Shown one piece after another: positions 12,901 through 23,697 of a DNA stretch of 64,000 bases. The notes under the pieces are model-generated. The model made no database searches. It was not told the origin of the DNA and saw only the letters and a list, made by a program, of their open reading frames with translations. A program made the translations under genes and the position numbers. This DNA comes from Sinonovacula constricta (lineage: Eukaryota; Mollusca; Bivalvia; Cardiida; Solecurtidae), in NCBI GenBank assembly GCA_007844125.1, contig CM017563.1:26628694-26692693 (forward strand), read 5' to 3'. The first letter of the stretch is position 1. Every line of letters starts with the position of its first letter.

Positions 12901-15900
12901 TTTTATCTGATAAGCATGATTAAACACCAGGATTCAAACCACACACCTCCCCAACTACAAGTCACTCTACCAACTGAGCTATAGAAGCTCTATGATGAGT
13001 AACTGCAACATTCTCCCTCCTAGCACAATGAGTTTCACCCTGAATCTCATCCCTGGTTTTACTCTACAGCACCTCTAAGTGAGGCTCCATCAGGATTCGA
13101 ACCACAGACCTCTGCAATTCTAGTGGGCCCCTTCCCCAACATAGTGGCCATATACCCTAAACTACCCTACAAAATGGTAACAGTAATTGTTAAAAAAAGT
13201 GTTGACTAATGTAGTAGATATAAGTTTTAAATTTATGGAAAACAACATAGTTTACTTAAACTTTTACATAGCCAGAAGTACAGATACAGATTTATATGGA
13301 GATAGAGATGTATTTATGCCATAAGAGCTAAACTACAAAATAAACTGACTTAGCATCAACATAATTACAAAGGTGGCTGCCCCTTGAGGTATTTCGCCCT
13401 TTTTCTCATCTGAATCTTGTAACTTTGCAGTAATTCTTAATTAAATAATACTAATTCTTTTCCAGGTGATAAGATCATTTGCCAAACATTACCAGACTGG
13501 TGACCCCTTACATACACAGATGTTGGAAAACTTCTGTAACTCCAAGCGCATATTTATCAATTCTGTAAGTAACTTTTAACAGATAATAATCAAGGTCTTC
13601 TATGTTTATTTCATATCCTCATGACACTTTATGATTAATTAAGATTTGAGTTTGTTAAAGACTTTTTAAGGAACTTAAAAGAAATGTTCAGAAGCCAATA
13701 CAAATGATGACAAAAAAAGTTGACTGACCCCATCTATAAAAAGGCTCGCATTGTTGAATGAGTTTGAGTCCCAGTCAGAGCGAGAGCTTTCATGTTTGAA
13801 GGACTTCTTGCTGACCTGATATGCTCCAGTTGTTCTTCCCAGCCATTTGATGTCGGTCTGTCTCCACAAATAATAGCAGGATGTTGCCAATATAAACAAT
13901 TATAGTAATGTCATGTTACCAAAACAAAACTAAATATTTATTTATGTTAACTTGCTTACTAGTACTATGATAGTAAGATATTAATGGTTTCCTAGGAGAT
14001 GCAGCTGCAGGTGTTCTATGCAATCCTAGACCAGGTGTACCATGGGCAAGATTTCCGCCCCAAGACCACAACAGAGGTGCTAGCAGAGGTCCAATCCAAA
14101 CATTATGGTCTGCCATATGTTGAAAATACAGTAAGTAGAATGTGTTTGGTTTAAGGAGTAGTCTCTGTTTGTTAGACAATACAAATGTAGTAATCTATAA
14201 ACAACATTTGACAATAATTATCTGTAAAAAGTCATAATGGTTTCTTCATGCTCTATGAAATTAAAATATAATTACAACTGTTTTGTCATTGTTTTTGCAG
14301 GCTTGGCAACTGAGGTTCGGTCATCTTGTGGGATATGGAGGCAAGTACTACTCGTACCTTATGTCTAGAGCCATTGCGTCCAGGATCTGGAGACAGTGCT
14401 TCCAGAAGGACCCGTTTAGCAGGTAATAAGTGAAGTCAACAAATGTGTCAGCTATATTGTTTGTACATGATTCATTTTTTTTGTTTGTACCTGTATCATT
14501 AATGTTGTTTATACCTCTGTCAGCTATTTTATTGCACCTCTGTCAGATGTATACCTGTGTCATTTATGTTGTTTATACCTCTGTCAGCTATTTTATTGCA
14601 CCTCTGTCAGATGTATAACTGTCTCATTTATGTTGTTTATACCTCTGTCAGCTATTTTATTGCACCTATGTCAGCTATGTTGTTGTACCTATGTCAGTCA
14701 TGTTGTACCTCTGTCAGCTATGTTGTTGTACCTTTGTCTGTCATGTTGTACCTATGTCAGCTATGTTGTTGTACCTATGTCAGATATGTTGTTGTACCTA
14801 TGTCAGCTATGTTGTTGTACCTTTGTCTGTCATGTTGTACCTATGTCAGCTATGTTGTTGCACTTCTGTCAGATATGTTGTTGCACCTCTGTCAGCTATT
14901 TTATTGCACCTCTGTCAGTCATGTTGTTGCATCTCTGTCAGATATGTTTTTTGCCCCTCTGTCAGATATGTTGTTGCACCTCTGTCAGATATGTTGTTGT
15001 ATCTCTGTCAGCCATGTTGTTTGTACCTCTGTCAGCTATGTTGTTGTACCTCTGTCAGCTATGTTGTTGTACCTCTGTCTGTCATGTTGTACCTCTGTCA
15101 GCTATGTTGTTGTACCTTTGTCTGTCATGTTGTACCTCTGTCAGCTATGTTGTTGTACCTCTGTCTGTCATGTTGTACCTCTGTCAGATATGTTGTTGCA
15201 CCTCTGTCAGATATGTTGTTGTACCTCTGTCTGTCATGTTGTACCTCTGTCAGATATGTTGTTGTACCTCCGTCTGTCATGTTGTACCTCTGTCAGATAT
15301 GTTGTTGCACCTCTGTCAGATATGTTGTTGTACCTCTGTCTGTCATGTTGTACCTCTGTCAGCTATGTTGTTGTACTTCTGTCTGTCATGTTGTACCTCT
15401 GTCAGCTATGTTGTTGTACCTCTGTCTGTCATGTTGTACCTCTGTCAGATATGTTGTTGCACCTCTGTCAGATATGTTGTTGTACCTCTGTCAGCCATGT
15501 TGTTTGTACCTCTGTCAGCTATGTTGTTTTACCTCTGTCAGATATGTTGTTGTACCTTTGTCTGTCATGTTGTACCTCTGTCAGATATGTTGTTGTACCT
15601 CTGTCAGATATGTTGTTGTACCTATGTCAGTCATGTTGTACCTCTGTCAGATATGTTGTTGTACCTCTGTCAGATATGTTGTTGTACCTTTGTCTGTCAT
15701 GTTGTACCTCTGTCAGCTATGTTGTTGTACCTATGTCAGATATGTTGTTGTACCTATGTCAGATATGTTGTTGTACCTATGTCAGTCATGTTGTACCTCT
15801 GTCAGCTATTTTGTTGCACCTCTGTCAGCTATGTTGTTGCACTTCTGTCAGATATGTTGTTGCACCTCTGTCAGCTATGTTGTTGCACCTCTGTCAGTCA

Positions 15901-18053
15901 TGTTGTTGCATCTCTGTCAGATATGTTTTTTGCACCTCTGTCAGATATGTTGTTGCACCTCTGTCAGATATGTTGTTGTAACTCTGTCAGCCATGTTGTT
16001 TGTACCTCTGTCAGCTATGTTGTTGTACCTCTGTCAGCTATGTTGTACCTCTGTCAGCTTTGTTGTTGTACCTGTCAGCTTTGTTGTTGTACCTCTGTCA
16101 GCTTTGTTGTTGTACCTGTGTCTGCTATACTGTTGTACCTGTGTCTGCTATACTGTTGTACCTGTGTCTGCTTTACTGTTGTACCTGTGTCAGTTATGTT
16201 GTTATAGCTGTCAGCTATGTTGTACCAGTGTCAGCTATCTTGTTGTACCTGTCAGACTTGTTGTTGTACCTCTGTCAGCTATGTTGTTGTACCTGTGTCA
16301 ACTATGTTGTTGTACCTATGTCATCATCATTAACCATTATCAAGATACACTTCCATTTACTTTTTTTAATAACATAAGTAAGTATTTAAATGGATTTTAA
16401 GCTTATATTTATGCAAAAATAAGAAATTTCATAGTAATTGCAATATCTACAAAAGAACAGTAGATTAAGTCCAAGAACTTCAACTAAAATGGCCTTACTA
16501 CTGTTTTGAATACCTCAGATATTAACTTACAAAGGAGACAATTTCCATTTCACTAATGTATCCTATTTATTTACCTCATTTTCACTGTTTCTGTTGTTCA
16601 TAGGGAGAGTGGTGAGAAATACAGACAGAAATTACTAGCACATGGTGGAGAAAGACACCCCAGTGAACTAGTTCAAGGTATGGTATTTGTTTTCACCTTT
16701 TTATGATTGATAGGCTCTGTTCAAATCAAACTAGTTTAAGGTATATTGTTGACCTCAATAGTATCTCTGAATTCAGATTTCAAAATCTCCACCTGTAGAA
16801 ATGCTTAGGACAAGTTTTATTCCTTCAACCCTAGTAAGGATTTTTAAAAAGATAGGTGTCTTATAGAGAGAGAAAATAAAATGAAAGCACTGCAAGCACT
16901 AGGGTATTCATTCCTTCATGAAAACTCACATTTTGAGGAAAAAAACAACTTCCAGGTGGAGATAGGATGCCATTCATAAATATTTGTTGAGTTAACTGAA
17001 CTGTCTCTTCGCAAACTATACAACCAGCTTTTAATGTAGTGGATGTAAACAAAAGGGTCATGAACAATGACTGACCAGTTAAGCTGCTTTATAGCACGAG
17101 GCTAGGTCACTTTCTCTCTTAGCTGGGTTTGTCTTATAACAGTCAGGATTCTGTACATGTATTGTTGGGTGCTCTAACAGGGTTTAGTTTTACCTCTGTA
17201 ATTCCTTCTGTGTGTTCATTATATGACCAATTTTGCATTAATTTATAACAGGCTGGACTCATGTAAACACTTGATCATTTTTCTCTGTTATTGGATTTTA
17301 ATTGTGTGACCCTGCCTTTCATTTCACATCAAATAATGGAAAGACATTAAAAGACTTTTCGTTGCCCTGTAAACAGGAAAAGTCTTAATACTGTCAGCAG
17401 CGTATTGTGTTAAGCAGTGAAAAGAACTTCAAACTTCTTGTGTAGTCGCTGATCCAATTAAGACAACGCTGATCCAATTAAGACAACGCTGATCTAATTA
17501 AGACATCGCTGATCCAATTAAGACAATTCACACCTCGGCAAACCGTGACAAAACTTCGAGTTAGGAATGGTTTTTACAAAAAGTGTGAAATAGCAACTGA
17601 GAATCAGTAAATAGGTCTATATACTGAAAATGTTGACACGTAAAATATTGACAGATAAACCTAAGGTAATATAGACATAGAAGCCAAAAAAAGTTGGGAC
17701 CTTGTAAAAATGTCGACACATTGAGAATATCGACACTACCAAAGTCATGGCAATGAGTACCAACTGTATGTAAACATTATCCTGTGGCTTGGTGGCTTTG
17801 TTTCACTTTTTCTTCATGGCAAAGATAAATGTATTGTCATTTTTCTGAAGATAAGGTGAATTTTATCAAAGTATCTGTTGACTTTCTGCAATGTGCGCCT
17901 AAGTCTTTCCCTTATTGATAGTTTTACAGTTTGTGAACACAAACTTGACTTACAGGTTGTTGTTGTTTTACAGATCTTCTTGGGGAAAAGCCAACTCTTG
18001 ATTTCCTAGTGGATTCTTTGACAGATGATCTCAAGTCCAGATCAGTATGCTGA
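910..18053 (+). CDS. MIPEP: Mitochondrial intermediate peptidase, C-terminal part (8 exons, 5' incomplete)
   Basis: Zinc oligopeptidase of family M3 (thimet oligopeptidase clan). The family acts in the mitochondrial matrix, removing an octapeptide from some imported precursors after the main processing peptidase. Exons 910-987, 5768-5972, 12810-12880, 13466-13564, 13996-14130, 14301-14422, 16604-16677 and 17974-18053 join in frame with GT-AG introns to give 287 residues and a TGA stop. Seen directly: [19 protein letters not shown], the zinc motif in [20 protein letters not shown] (HExxH), the downstream [12 protein letters not shown] that supplies the third zinc ligand in this family, and the M3 block [14 protein letters not shown]. 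Animal MIPEP proteins are about 700 residues, so some 40 per cent is present; no exon for the part before AVEHKTEG was found in 1-909. No stop or frameshift occurs in the exons, so the gene looks functional. Three introns are swollen by minisatellites. Confidence 0.95.
1236..5445. repeat. Minisatellite A, 42/48-bp unit, in MIPEP intron
   Basis: About 100 copies of a unit containing ATACAATTTCACAGGCATGG followed by CATCACAGTTACTGCTGG. Most units are 42 bp; a 48-bp variant has an extra ACATGT after CAGTT. Variants are clustered: ATCTCAGATACTGC types in the middle and ATCATAGTT types late. A block at 2446-3165 recurs at about 3702-4380 (markers 2595 and 3851, offset 1256 bp), so segments larger than the unit have been duplicated. 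Because 42 and 48 are multiples of three, stop-free frames such as 3851-5092 and 1240-2259 arise; I do not regard these as genes. Confidence 0.97.
5768..5972 (+). CDS. MIPEP: MIPEP exon with catalytic HEFGH motif
   Basis: Starts [10 protein letters not shown] after the acceptor AACCAG and ends HVTG at donor GTAGGA, phase 1. It carries [20 protein letters not shown]: the two zinc-binding histidines and the catalytic glutamate of the M3 family. The following intron begins at 5973. Confidence 0.95.
5973..6477 (+). other. MIPEP intron, unique part before the 20-bp array
   Basis: About 500 bp of AT-rich single-copy-looking sequence between the donor at 5973 and the first array unit. No coding or mobile feature was recognised. 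Confidence 0.5.
6478..12535. repeat. Minisatellite B, 20-bp unit, in MIPEP intron
   Basis: About 300 copies of a 20-bp unit close to GGGTCTGTAGCCAATCCTCA, with CCTTG in place of CCTCA as the main alternative. The left third is more divergent (GGTCTGTGGCC forms, missing bases), 10260-11490 is very homogeneous, and the right end has 21-bp forms (GGGTTCTGTAG, CAGGGGTCTG). Three units make 60 bp, which gives apparent 20-residue protein repeats on the minus strand. This array explains about 6.06 of the 6.84 kb of the intron. Confidence 0.97.
12572..12700 (+). repeat. Direct repeat of intron 3'-end sequence (left copy)
   Basis: TGCCCCTTGAGGTATTTC, then TCTTGTAACTTTGCAGTAAT and ATACTAATTCTT occur here and again at 13375-13465, directly before the next MIPEP exon. 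The two copies bracket exon 12810-12880. Confidence 0.7.
12810..12880 (+). CDS. MIPEP: MIPEP exon with third zinc ligand region
   Basis: 71 bp entered in phase 1 after TGTTTTCAG. It completes the split glycine and continues [18 protein letters not shown] up to SDPR, then donor GTAAGT. The glutamate in FAEVPS is the expected third zinc ligand. It sits about 275 bp beyond the end of the 20-bp repeat array. Confidence 0.95.
12925..13135 (-). mobile_element. tRNA-derived SINE-like sequence
   Basis: On the minus strand TATAGCTCAGTTGGTAGAG (A-box-like) is followed by GGTTTGAATCC (B-box-like), the head of a tRNA-derived SINE. A second B-box-like GGTTCGAATCC lies at about 13093-13105, so this may be two truncated copies or a dimer. 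Intronic. Confidence 0.6.
13466..13564 (+). CDS. MIPEP: MIPEP exon
   Basis: 33 codons, [16 protein letters not shown] to RIFINS, between acceptor TTTTCCAG and donor GTAAGT, phase 0 at both ends. Matches the family segment that follows the zinc site (FAxHYQTGxPL). Confidence 0.94.
13996..14130 (+). CDS. MIPEP: MIPEP exon
   Basis: 45 codons, [17 protein letters not shown] to YGLPYVENT, acceptor TTCCTAG and donor GTAAGT. [16 protein letters not shown] and YGLPYVxNTAWQLRF (continuing into the next exon) are strongly conserved in animal MIPEP. Confidence 0.95.
14301..14422 (+). CDS. MIPEP: MIPEP exon with M3 tyrosine block
   Basis: Reads [20 protein letters not shown] then [13 protein letters not shown] up to DPFS plus two bases of the next codon (phase 2). 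The GYxxxYYSYLxSRAxA block belongs to the M3 substrate-binding region. A 20/23-bp tandem array begins about 15 bases after the donor at 14423. Confidence 0.95.
14438..16322. repeat. Minisatellite C, 20/23-bp unit, in MIPEP intron
   Basis: About 85 copies of a 23-bp unit containing GTTGTACCTCTGTCAGCTAT, mixed with a 20-bp form ending CTGTCTGTCATGTTGTACC. Units are TG-rich on the sense strand and free of stops in all three plus frames, which produces three overlapping open frames of 474-569 codons. A block near 14850-15060 resembles 15770-16020, so larger duplication has occurred. The array starts about 15 bases from the 5' splice site at 14423. Confidence 0.96.
16604..16677 (+). CDS. MIPEP: MIPEP exon
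   Basis: Begins with the last base of the split arginine codon after GTTCATAG and reads [20 protein letters not shown] to ELVQ, ending in phase 1 at donor GTATGG. LAHGG is a conserved late M3 motif. Confidence 0.93.
16678..17973 (+). other. Last MIPEP intron
   Basis: Mostly unique sequence. Contains a small tandem repeat (17446-17525) and, at about 17625-17750, a loose repetition of ATGTTGACAC, ATATTGACAG, ATGTCGACAC and ATATCGACAC. No coding sequence was recognised. Confidence 0.55.
17446..17525. repeat. Short tandem repeat, 20 bp x 4
   Basis: Four near-perfect copies of GCTGATCCAATTAAGACAAC in the last MIPEP intron, with one C-to-T change in the third copy. A small, young array next to a gene with three very large ones. 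Confidence 0.9.
17974..18053 (+). CDS. MIPEP: MIPEP terminal exon
   Basis: After acceptor TTTTACAG it reads [20 protein letters not shown] then KSRSVC and TGA at 18051-18053. The end is slightly shorter than mammalian MIPEP, whose C-terminus is not conserved. Confidence 0.9.
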
Positions 18054-20345
18054 CCAAGAGTTTGTTTCAGAGACAATTGATATGCAACATGTAGTATTTT
18101 GCTGAAATCTTCAGTATCCATTCCAAATATCAAACATGTTCTAATCCAGTGATTGGAAGGGCTATAGATAGTTCCCATATCAGTGAAGATCCCATATCTT
18201 GGCAGCCATCTTGGTTAGTAACTTCAAGGGATTTTCAGATGAATTGTATAGAAGTGTAAATTTTATTTTCTTATAATTTCTTCTTTTTGTGGTCCAAAAA
18301 TTAAAGCTCTTGAAATTCATATTTTTAGAATACAATATTTTTAAAATTGATTAATGCACAAAGATTTAATACTCAGAAATAAATAAAATTATTGGCTCAT
18401 CCTGTTTTGGTTGTAATTTTTTACCTTTTAAACTATCAAAATTTAGTTTTGCTATTTAATATACCTTATAATAGCTGTTTAATTTGATATAAAATTCAGA
18501 AAAATAAACTGAAAAATCAAAAAACAATTATGAGTTTAATACAGCACATATTTACAGATTTCAGTCTGCATAAGCTTCTGCCTTCCGAGATGGCTGCTTT
18601 AAACTGTCTTATCAGTGTCTGTGACATCACATGGAAACTATCTATTGTATTGTCATGGCAAATAGGAGTGTCTGTTGAATTGTCATGGCAAGTAGGAGGG
18701 TTTATTGTATCGTCTTGGTGGTTAGGAGGGTTTATTTTGTCTTCATCATGGTAACTTGGAGATTTAATTCTGTCTGGAATCTATTAAACTGTGTGTCTTA
18801 TCAGTTAAGAGCTATTTTCAGATTGCCCAAGGTTATACAAAAATTGTGAAGTTATTTAAAACTATTCACTGTTAATGTATTATTAAACCATGTGCTCAGC
18901 AAGAGGAAGATTCAACAGATGAGATCAGGATTAATGTCAGTTTACCCCATAGATTTTAATAGGCTAAGCACTAATTTGTAAAATAAAGACCTTTTTTTCT
19001 CATGTATCCAACTTCCTTTAGGTAAAATGTCATCATAAAGCATTGAGCATTACATTTTTTTATACAATTTCAAGACTTGTTAAAAATAGAGTTTTAATAC
19101 ATTATGCATCAATCAAATAAATAGATCAAACAAAAACCGAGGTTAGATGTCAACATCTACACAATAATTATGAATAGAAACCTTGCTGTTACATGTAAAT
19201 TTGGGAAATTGGTTCTTGTTTTCTCTTTTGATGTATGGTGAATAAATAATTACAATGCTGATTAAGATTCTTGTAATTAAGTTTATTTTTGAAACACTAT
19301 TTTAAATATTGCCAAAAAAAATGTCTTAAACAGTGATCTTAAGTTCTGATTGAGCTGTCTTACAAATGTTAAGTCTATCACAAGCAGTGATTACAAACAC
19401 TATGTTAGACACTGTATGTATTATGCAGATATACAGGTTTTAAACAGCCAAAAACATCAGCTTAGTACCAAGACTGTATTAGTAAGAAGGTTTGAATGCA
19501 TTTGCCAGAACTCAGGATAACAAGGACACAATTAGTGTTTCAATGTTGTATTTGCTTTTACACTCACATACAACAGTTTGAATTTGTAGGCCAGTTGATT
19601 TGATGAAATAAATAATATTTGTGGTTTTTGTGCCAATATAGTATTTCAACAATCATCTTTTACACATATATTTGAGTGTGTCCGTCCAAACTATTATTTA
19701 TCAACAGAACTTCGGATTACTGTAAACAGTATTTGGCTGTTAAACTGATATGGTGTTGTTAATGAAGTTGATTTAATTTTTTTATGGTCTCCATGATTGC
19801 AAAGATTATACAACAGTCATTAAGTGTTGTCTGCATTAAGATGATTAAATGTGGCATTTTACTTGTTATTGTTTTTAATGCCTTTTTCTGTAAATATGTG
19901 TGACTGGTTATTGAAATTGTGATGTTTGCAATGTTGAAGGTCCTGGCGTTTATTGTTTTCAATAATAATAATAAGAGGTTTTGTATAACAAATGGAATAA
20001 TGGCGAATCTAATGAACAAAAATTGCCATTTTTAAACAAACACAAGTGACAACAAAGCATGTGTGGATTGTTTATGCATGGACATATACATGTACCAGTA
20101 ACTTTACTAACCTGATATTTGCTTTGTATCATTACTGTATTCTGCTGTTAAACAGCTACTACAGCTTCTGTAATGTTATTTATGGTTATCACATTGAAAG
20201 GAAATGAGATAATATATATGTAAACTTGTACATTGTTTTAATACATTTCTGTATTAACCTTTGCAAGATTAATAGAAGACTGTATTTTGTTTTATTAAAG
20301 GCCATATTGTACAGTGAAAGAAAACGGAAATAAATTTTTCACAAA
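18054..20345 (+). other. MIPEP 3' untranslated region and downstream sequence
   Basis: No further coding sequence is visible. Candidate polyadenylation signals AATAAA lie at 18378-18383 and 18382-18387 (a short 3' UTR of about 350 bp) and at 20329-20334 (a long one of about 2.3 kb). Transcript data would be needed to choose. A weak three-copy, about 35-bp tandem pattern built on ATTGTCATGGCAA lies near 18645-18745. Confidence 0.5.
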
Positions 20346-20519
20346 TGTTTCTTTTGTTATTCACCTTTATTCAGTTACAAATGTTGGTTTGCCTTTTGTA
20401 GTTTAAAATTCAATCATGGCTTCTTTACATTCTTCAGTTTTTTTGTTTAGGTGTGCTCAATTTGAATTTTTGGATTCCCATCTTTAAGCCATGCATTGTG
20501 CTGCATCAACATTTGCTTG

Positions 20520-21110
20520 TGCACAATCTAGAGACTGCTTTTTTGATCCAGTCTTCATCAAACTTAGTCAGAATGTTTGTCTGCAAGAAATCTTAGATGT
20601 GTTCAAAGCTGGGTCACATAGGTCAAAAAGAAGGTCACAATGTCCAATTTTAGCTTAAAGAAAACTCAGAATGTTTGCATGATGTCTTGAATGAGGTCAA
20701 AACCAGGTCACTAGAGTGGTAATTTATATCAGCAGGTCAAATGTTAGAAAAACTTTGTAAACATTAGTGGTCATATTTATGCTCCAATAGTCACCATACT
20801 TAGTCAGAATGCTTGTCTGCATGAAATTTTGCCTGAGTTGGGAACTGGATAAAATGAGGTGGAAAATGTTAGTCACTAGGTACAATTTTAAAAGCACATT
20901 GTGAACACCCTAGCGCCCCCATATATGGCCCAATATGATGTCACTTTTTTAGACATTTGTCTGCATAAAACCATGGATGAGTTCAAAACTGAGTTTTGTG
21001 GAGTCAAAAAGTAGGTCAAATTTGTTAAACTTGTGAACCAAACTTGGCCAGAATGTTTGTCTATAAAAAATCATGATGAGATCTTTTAAAGCATGCATAC
21101 ATATGAAGCA
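20520..21110. repeat. Degenerate dispersed repeat, several sub-units
   Basis: Successive degenerate blocks share the order CTTAGTCAGAATGTTTGTCT, a CATGAAAT-like stretch, GAGTTCAAAACTGGGTCA-like, GTCAAAA and AGGTCAC. Blocks start near 20555, 20795 and 21040. I recognise the type from bivalve genomic DNA but cannot assign a family name. No coding capacity. Confidence 0.6.
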
Positions 21111-21729
21111 CAAAGGCCCGGGTAGGTATTCGATTCAGTAGCATCATTGCCCCCTTGTATTTGAAAAGAGTCCATTTAAAAGTGACACATGTTTCTGTAA
21201 ACACTTAATAACACCTATTTTAAGTAAAATTTTCACTGAAATGCTCGCTGTTTATGTTGTATCCTCAATACAGGTTCGCTGCAAGGTTACTATCAAACTG
21301 GTATCTCGATAATTTATTAATGCAGTTAAATGAAAAACGTCACAGACCCTTATTTAATGCATACCAACTAACATAAGTAGTCTAGTAAGAAATAAGAGGT
21401 CTAACCTGATGTGTTAGATTCTCCATTATTACTGTAAATACGGTAGTGTCAATAGAGCATTTGGCTGCAAACCAGAAGTTTTCAGCTCGAAACCTACATT
21501 TTCTTATTATTATTTTACATTTTGGTGTTGTTGCATATTTGTCTCTTATTTTTTTTCTTTTCGTATTTACAGATCCCTGATTGTAGCAACAAATTTAACC
21601 TGTATGTTATTTTTAAGACTTAAGTTGGTTTTTAATTTTACAACAATCGAAACAAACAAAATGGTGGTGATATTCGACGATTCATGTCTATTTAATAACC
21701 TATTTGTACCTGTAAAAATGTGTACAAAT

Positions 21730-22262
21730 TAGGGATGTTAACGAATATTCGAATATCAAGTCGCTATTCGAATAGAGATTTTGAGATTCGAATATTTTCA
21801 CCCACATCACCATAAGCTGTGGAAACAGTTGCCAAAGTACAATAAACACACATGTCAGTTCAATGCTGCGGCAATTAGCTACAGCAATTGCGTAACACTG
21901 ACTCTACCCATCTTCGGTCGGGATGGTGTGTAATAAATACATTATATAAGGCTATTCTTATTGATAACAGTCCACCAGAAGCTGAGAACGTCTTTTATTT
22001 GTTGGAAAGCACAACTAGGTCACTGTCAAACAAACTTTAATTGCAAACACTTTCTGTTTTTGTCACTCTACTTCATACTTGTTATTTTATTCCTATATAA
22101 TACCGCGACATCTGTTATTTTTGTCACCGCGATTTTCTGTTCTTTGTTTTTGCTTCGTTCTTTCCAAATAACAAAAATGTAAATCTACATACTTTTTAAT
22201 TATTCGTCATAAGTTTACTTAACACACTAAAAAACTCACGAGCTTACAATTTTAATATCATT

Positions 22263-22361
<99 letters not shown>

Positions 22362-23555
22362 TTGATACTTCATCAATTTATCAACTCAGGTAATCTTGAC
22401 ACTAGCCAATCACAGTCATTATCGTCATCAAATGGTTTTGTTTACATTCGCCTATCACCCATAGGCATATGGCGAGCAGGTTCGTAATTGTCACTTGTGT
22501 ATTGGTAATATATGTCTCTAATTGACTTGTTATGGCTTCGGATTAACGCCCTTAGCGATATCAGCCAATCACAATTAAACACCAATCCGACCACCAACCA
22601 AGCAAGACCGTTAATTGGCTGTACACTTGAGCGATTTTCCTTCATTAAACCTTCGTAGTTTTGCCTAATTGTCTTACAGTCGATCCAGTATCACCCGCAT
22701 TTTGTCCTTTTGAAAATGCCGCCTTTAATCATTAATGTATTTTATAAGATTAGTTCACAAAACATAATTGACTGTTTGTTGTTATACATTGTTTGCGGTT
22801 AGTGGAGTAAAATATTAAAATTGTAAGCTATTTTGCATGTGCTGTACAGTTTCATCTAATAAAGTTATGATATGGTTTTATTTAAACGATATGTTAACAT
22901 TAAAAGGAGCTTAAGTAGCCCCTTAAATACGTCATATGTTAATACAAATAAGTAATTAATTTCACAAAATGCCTTTAAATTGTAAAGGTTAATACACGAA
23001 GTACAACACGTAACAAAAAGACATCCAAGTTTAAGGTGACTAATTAATAATGTATATATTATACGGGACTTTGCAGGTCATCTTAACATTAATTGGTTAC
23101 TTTATAGTTTTTATAAGAGTTTCAAAAATAATAATAATAATTGTTAAGTAGCAAAGACATTGTTTACGCATTTACTGGCATACTTCACTGACAGTATTTT
23201 CTTGCAAATTACCGCTGACCGAGTAAAGAAACACCACGTCTGGTCCTTCACTATAAACAGGATAATGGCGGATTCATAATATTGCCGTTTGTATTTCAAA
23301 AAGAAGAAATCGTCGTTTTAAAATTAAATGTTATGCTTAAGTCATAAATCTACCACCGCTTCTGCATTAAGTAAGGGTAGCAGTGTAAATTGTGGCCAGA
23401 AATAAATTTTTACAATGAATAAACACATTGAATGTAATGGAAAATTACCGTGTTTTATGCCACTGTGATATAAATTCGTTCCGAATAATCGAATATGATT
23501 CGAATACACGTTCCGAATATTCGAATATCATTTTGGGATTCGATTTACATCCCTA
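21730..23555. mobile_element. hAT-like DNA transposon, non-autonomous
   Basis: 1826 bp bounded by TAGGGATGT at the left and ACATCCCTA at the right, flanked on both sides by the same 8-bp GTACAAAT (21722-21729 and 23556-23563). Both ends carry subterminal CGAATATTCGAATATC-type repeats in opposed orientation. An 8-bp target duplication and TAGGG-type termini are typical of hAT elements. No transposase-like open frame is inside; the longest frames (73 and 67 codons) have no motif. It contains a long AT microsatellite. Confidence 0.85.
22266..22359. repeat. (AT)n microsatellite
   Basis: About 47 uninterrupted AT dinucleotides inside the hAT-like element. Confidence 0.97.
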
Positions 23556-23575
23556 GTACAAATATAAGGTGTATC

Positions 23576-23697
23576 CTCATTCCGGACCATCTGCATTCCG
23601 GACCATCATTCCGGACCATGTTATAATCATCCTGGACCACTTTGGTCGTCATCCCGGACCATATAATAATCTTTCCGGATCATATTTATTTGATTTA
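23576..23697. repeat. Short tandem repeat of ATTCCGGACCAT
   Basis: Seven imperfect copies of a 12-14 bp motif (CATTCCGGACCAT, CATCCTGGACCAC, CATCCCGGACCAT, CTTTCCGGATCAT) with variable spacing. It starts about 12 bp beyond the right target duplication of the hAT-like element. Confidence 0.85.

Noticed and set aside
14557..16400. Cysteine- and leucine-rich frames of 474-569 codons
   Set aside because: All three sense frames of the same tandem array are open, which no real gene would show, and the array is intronic.
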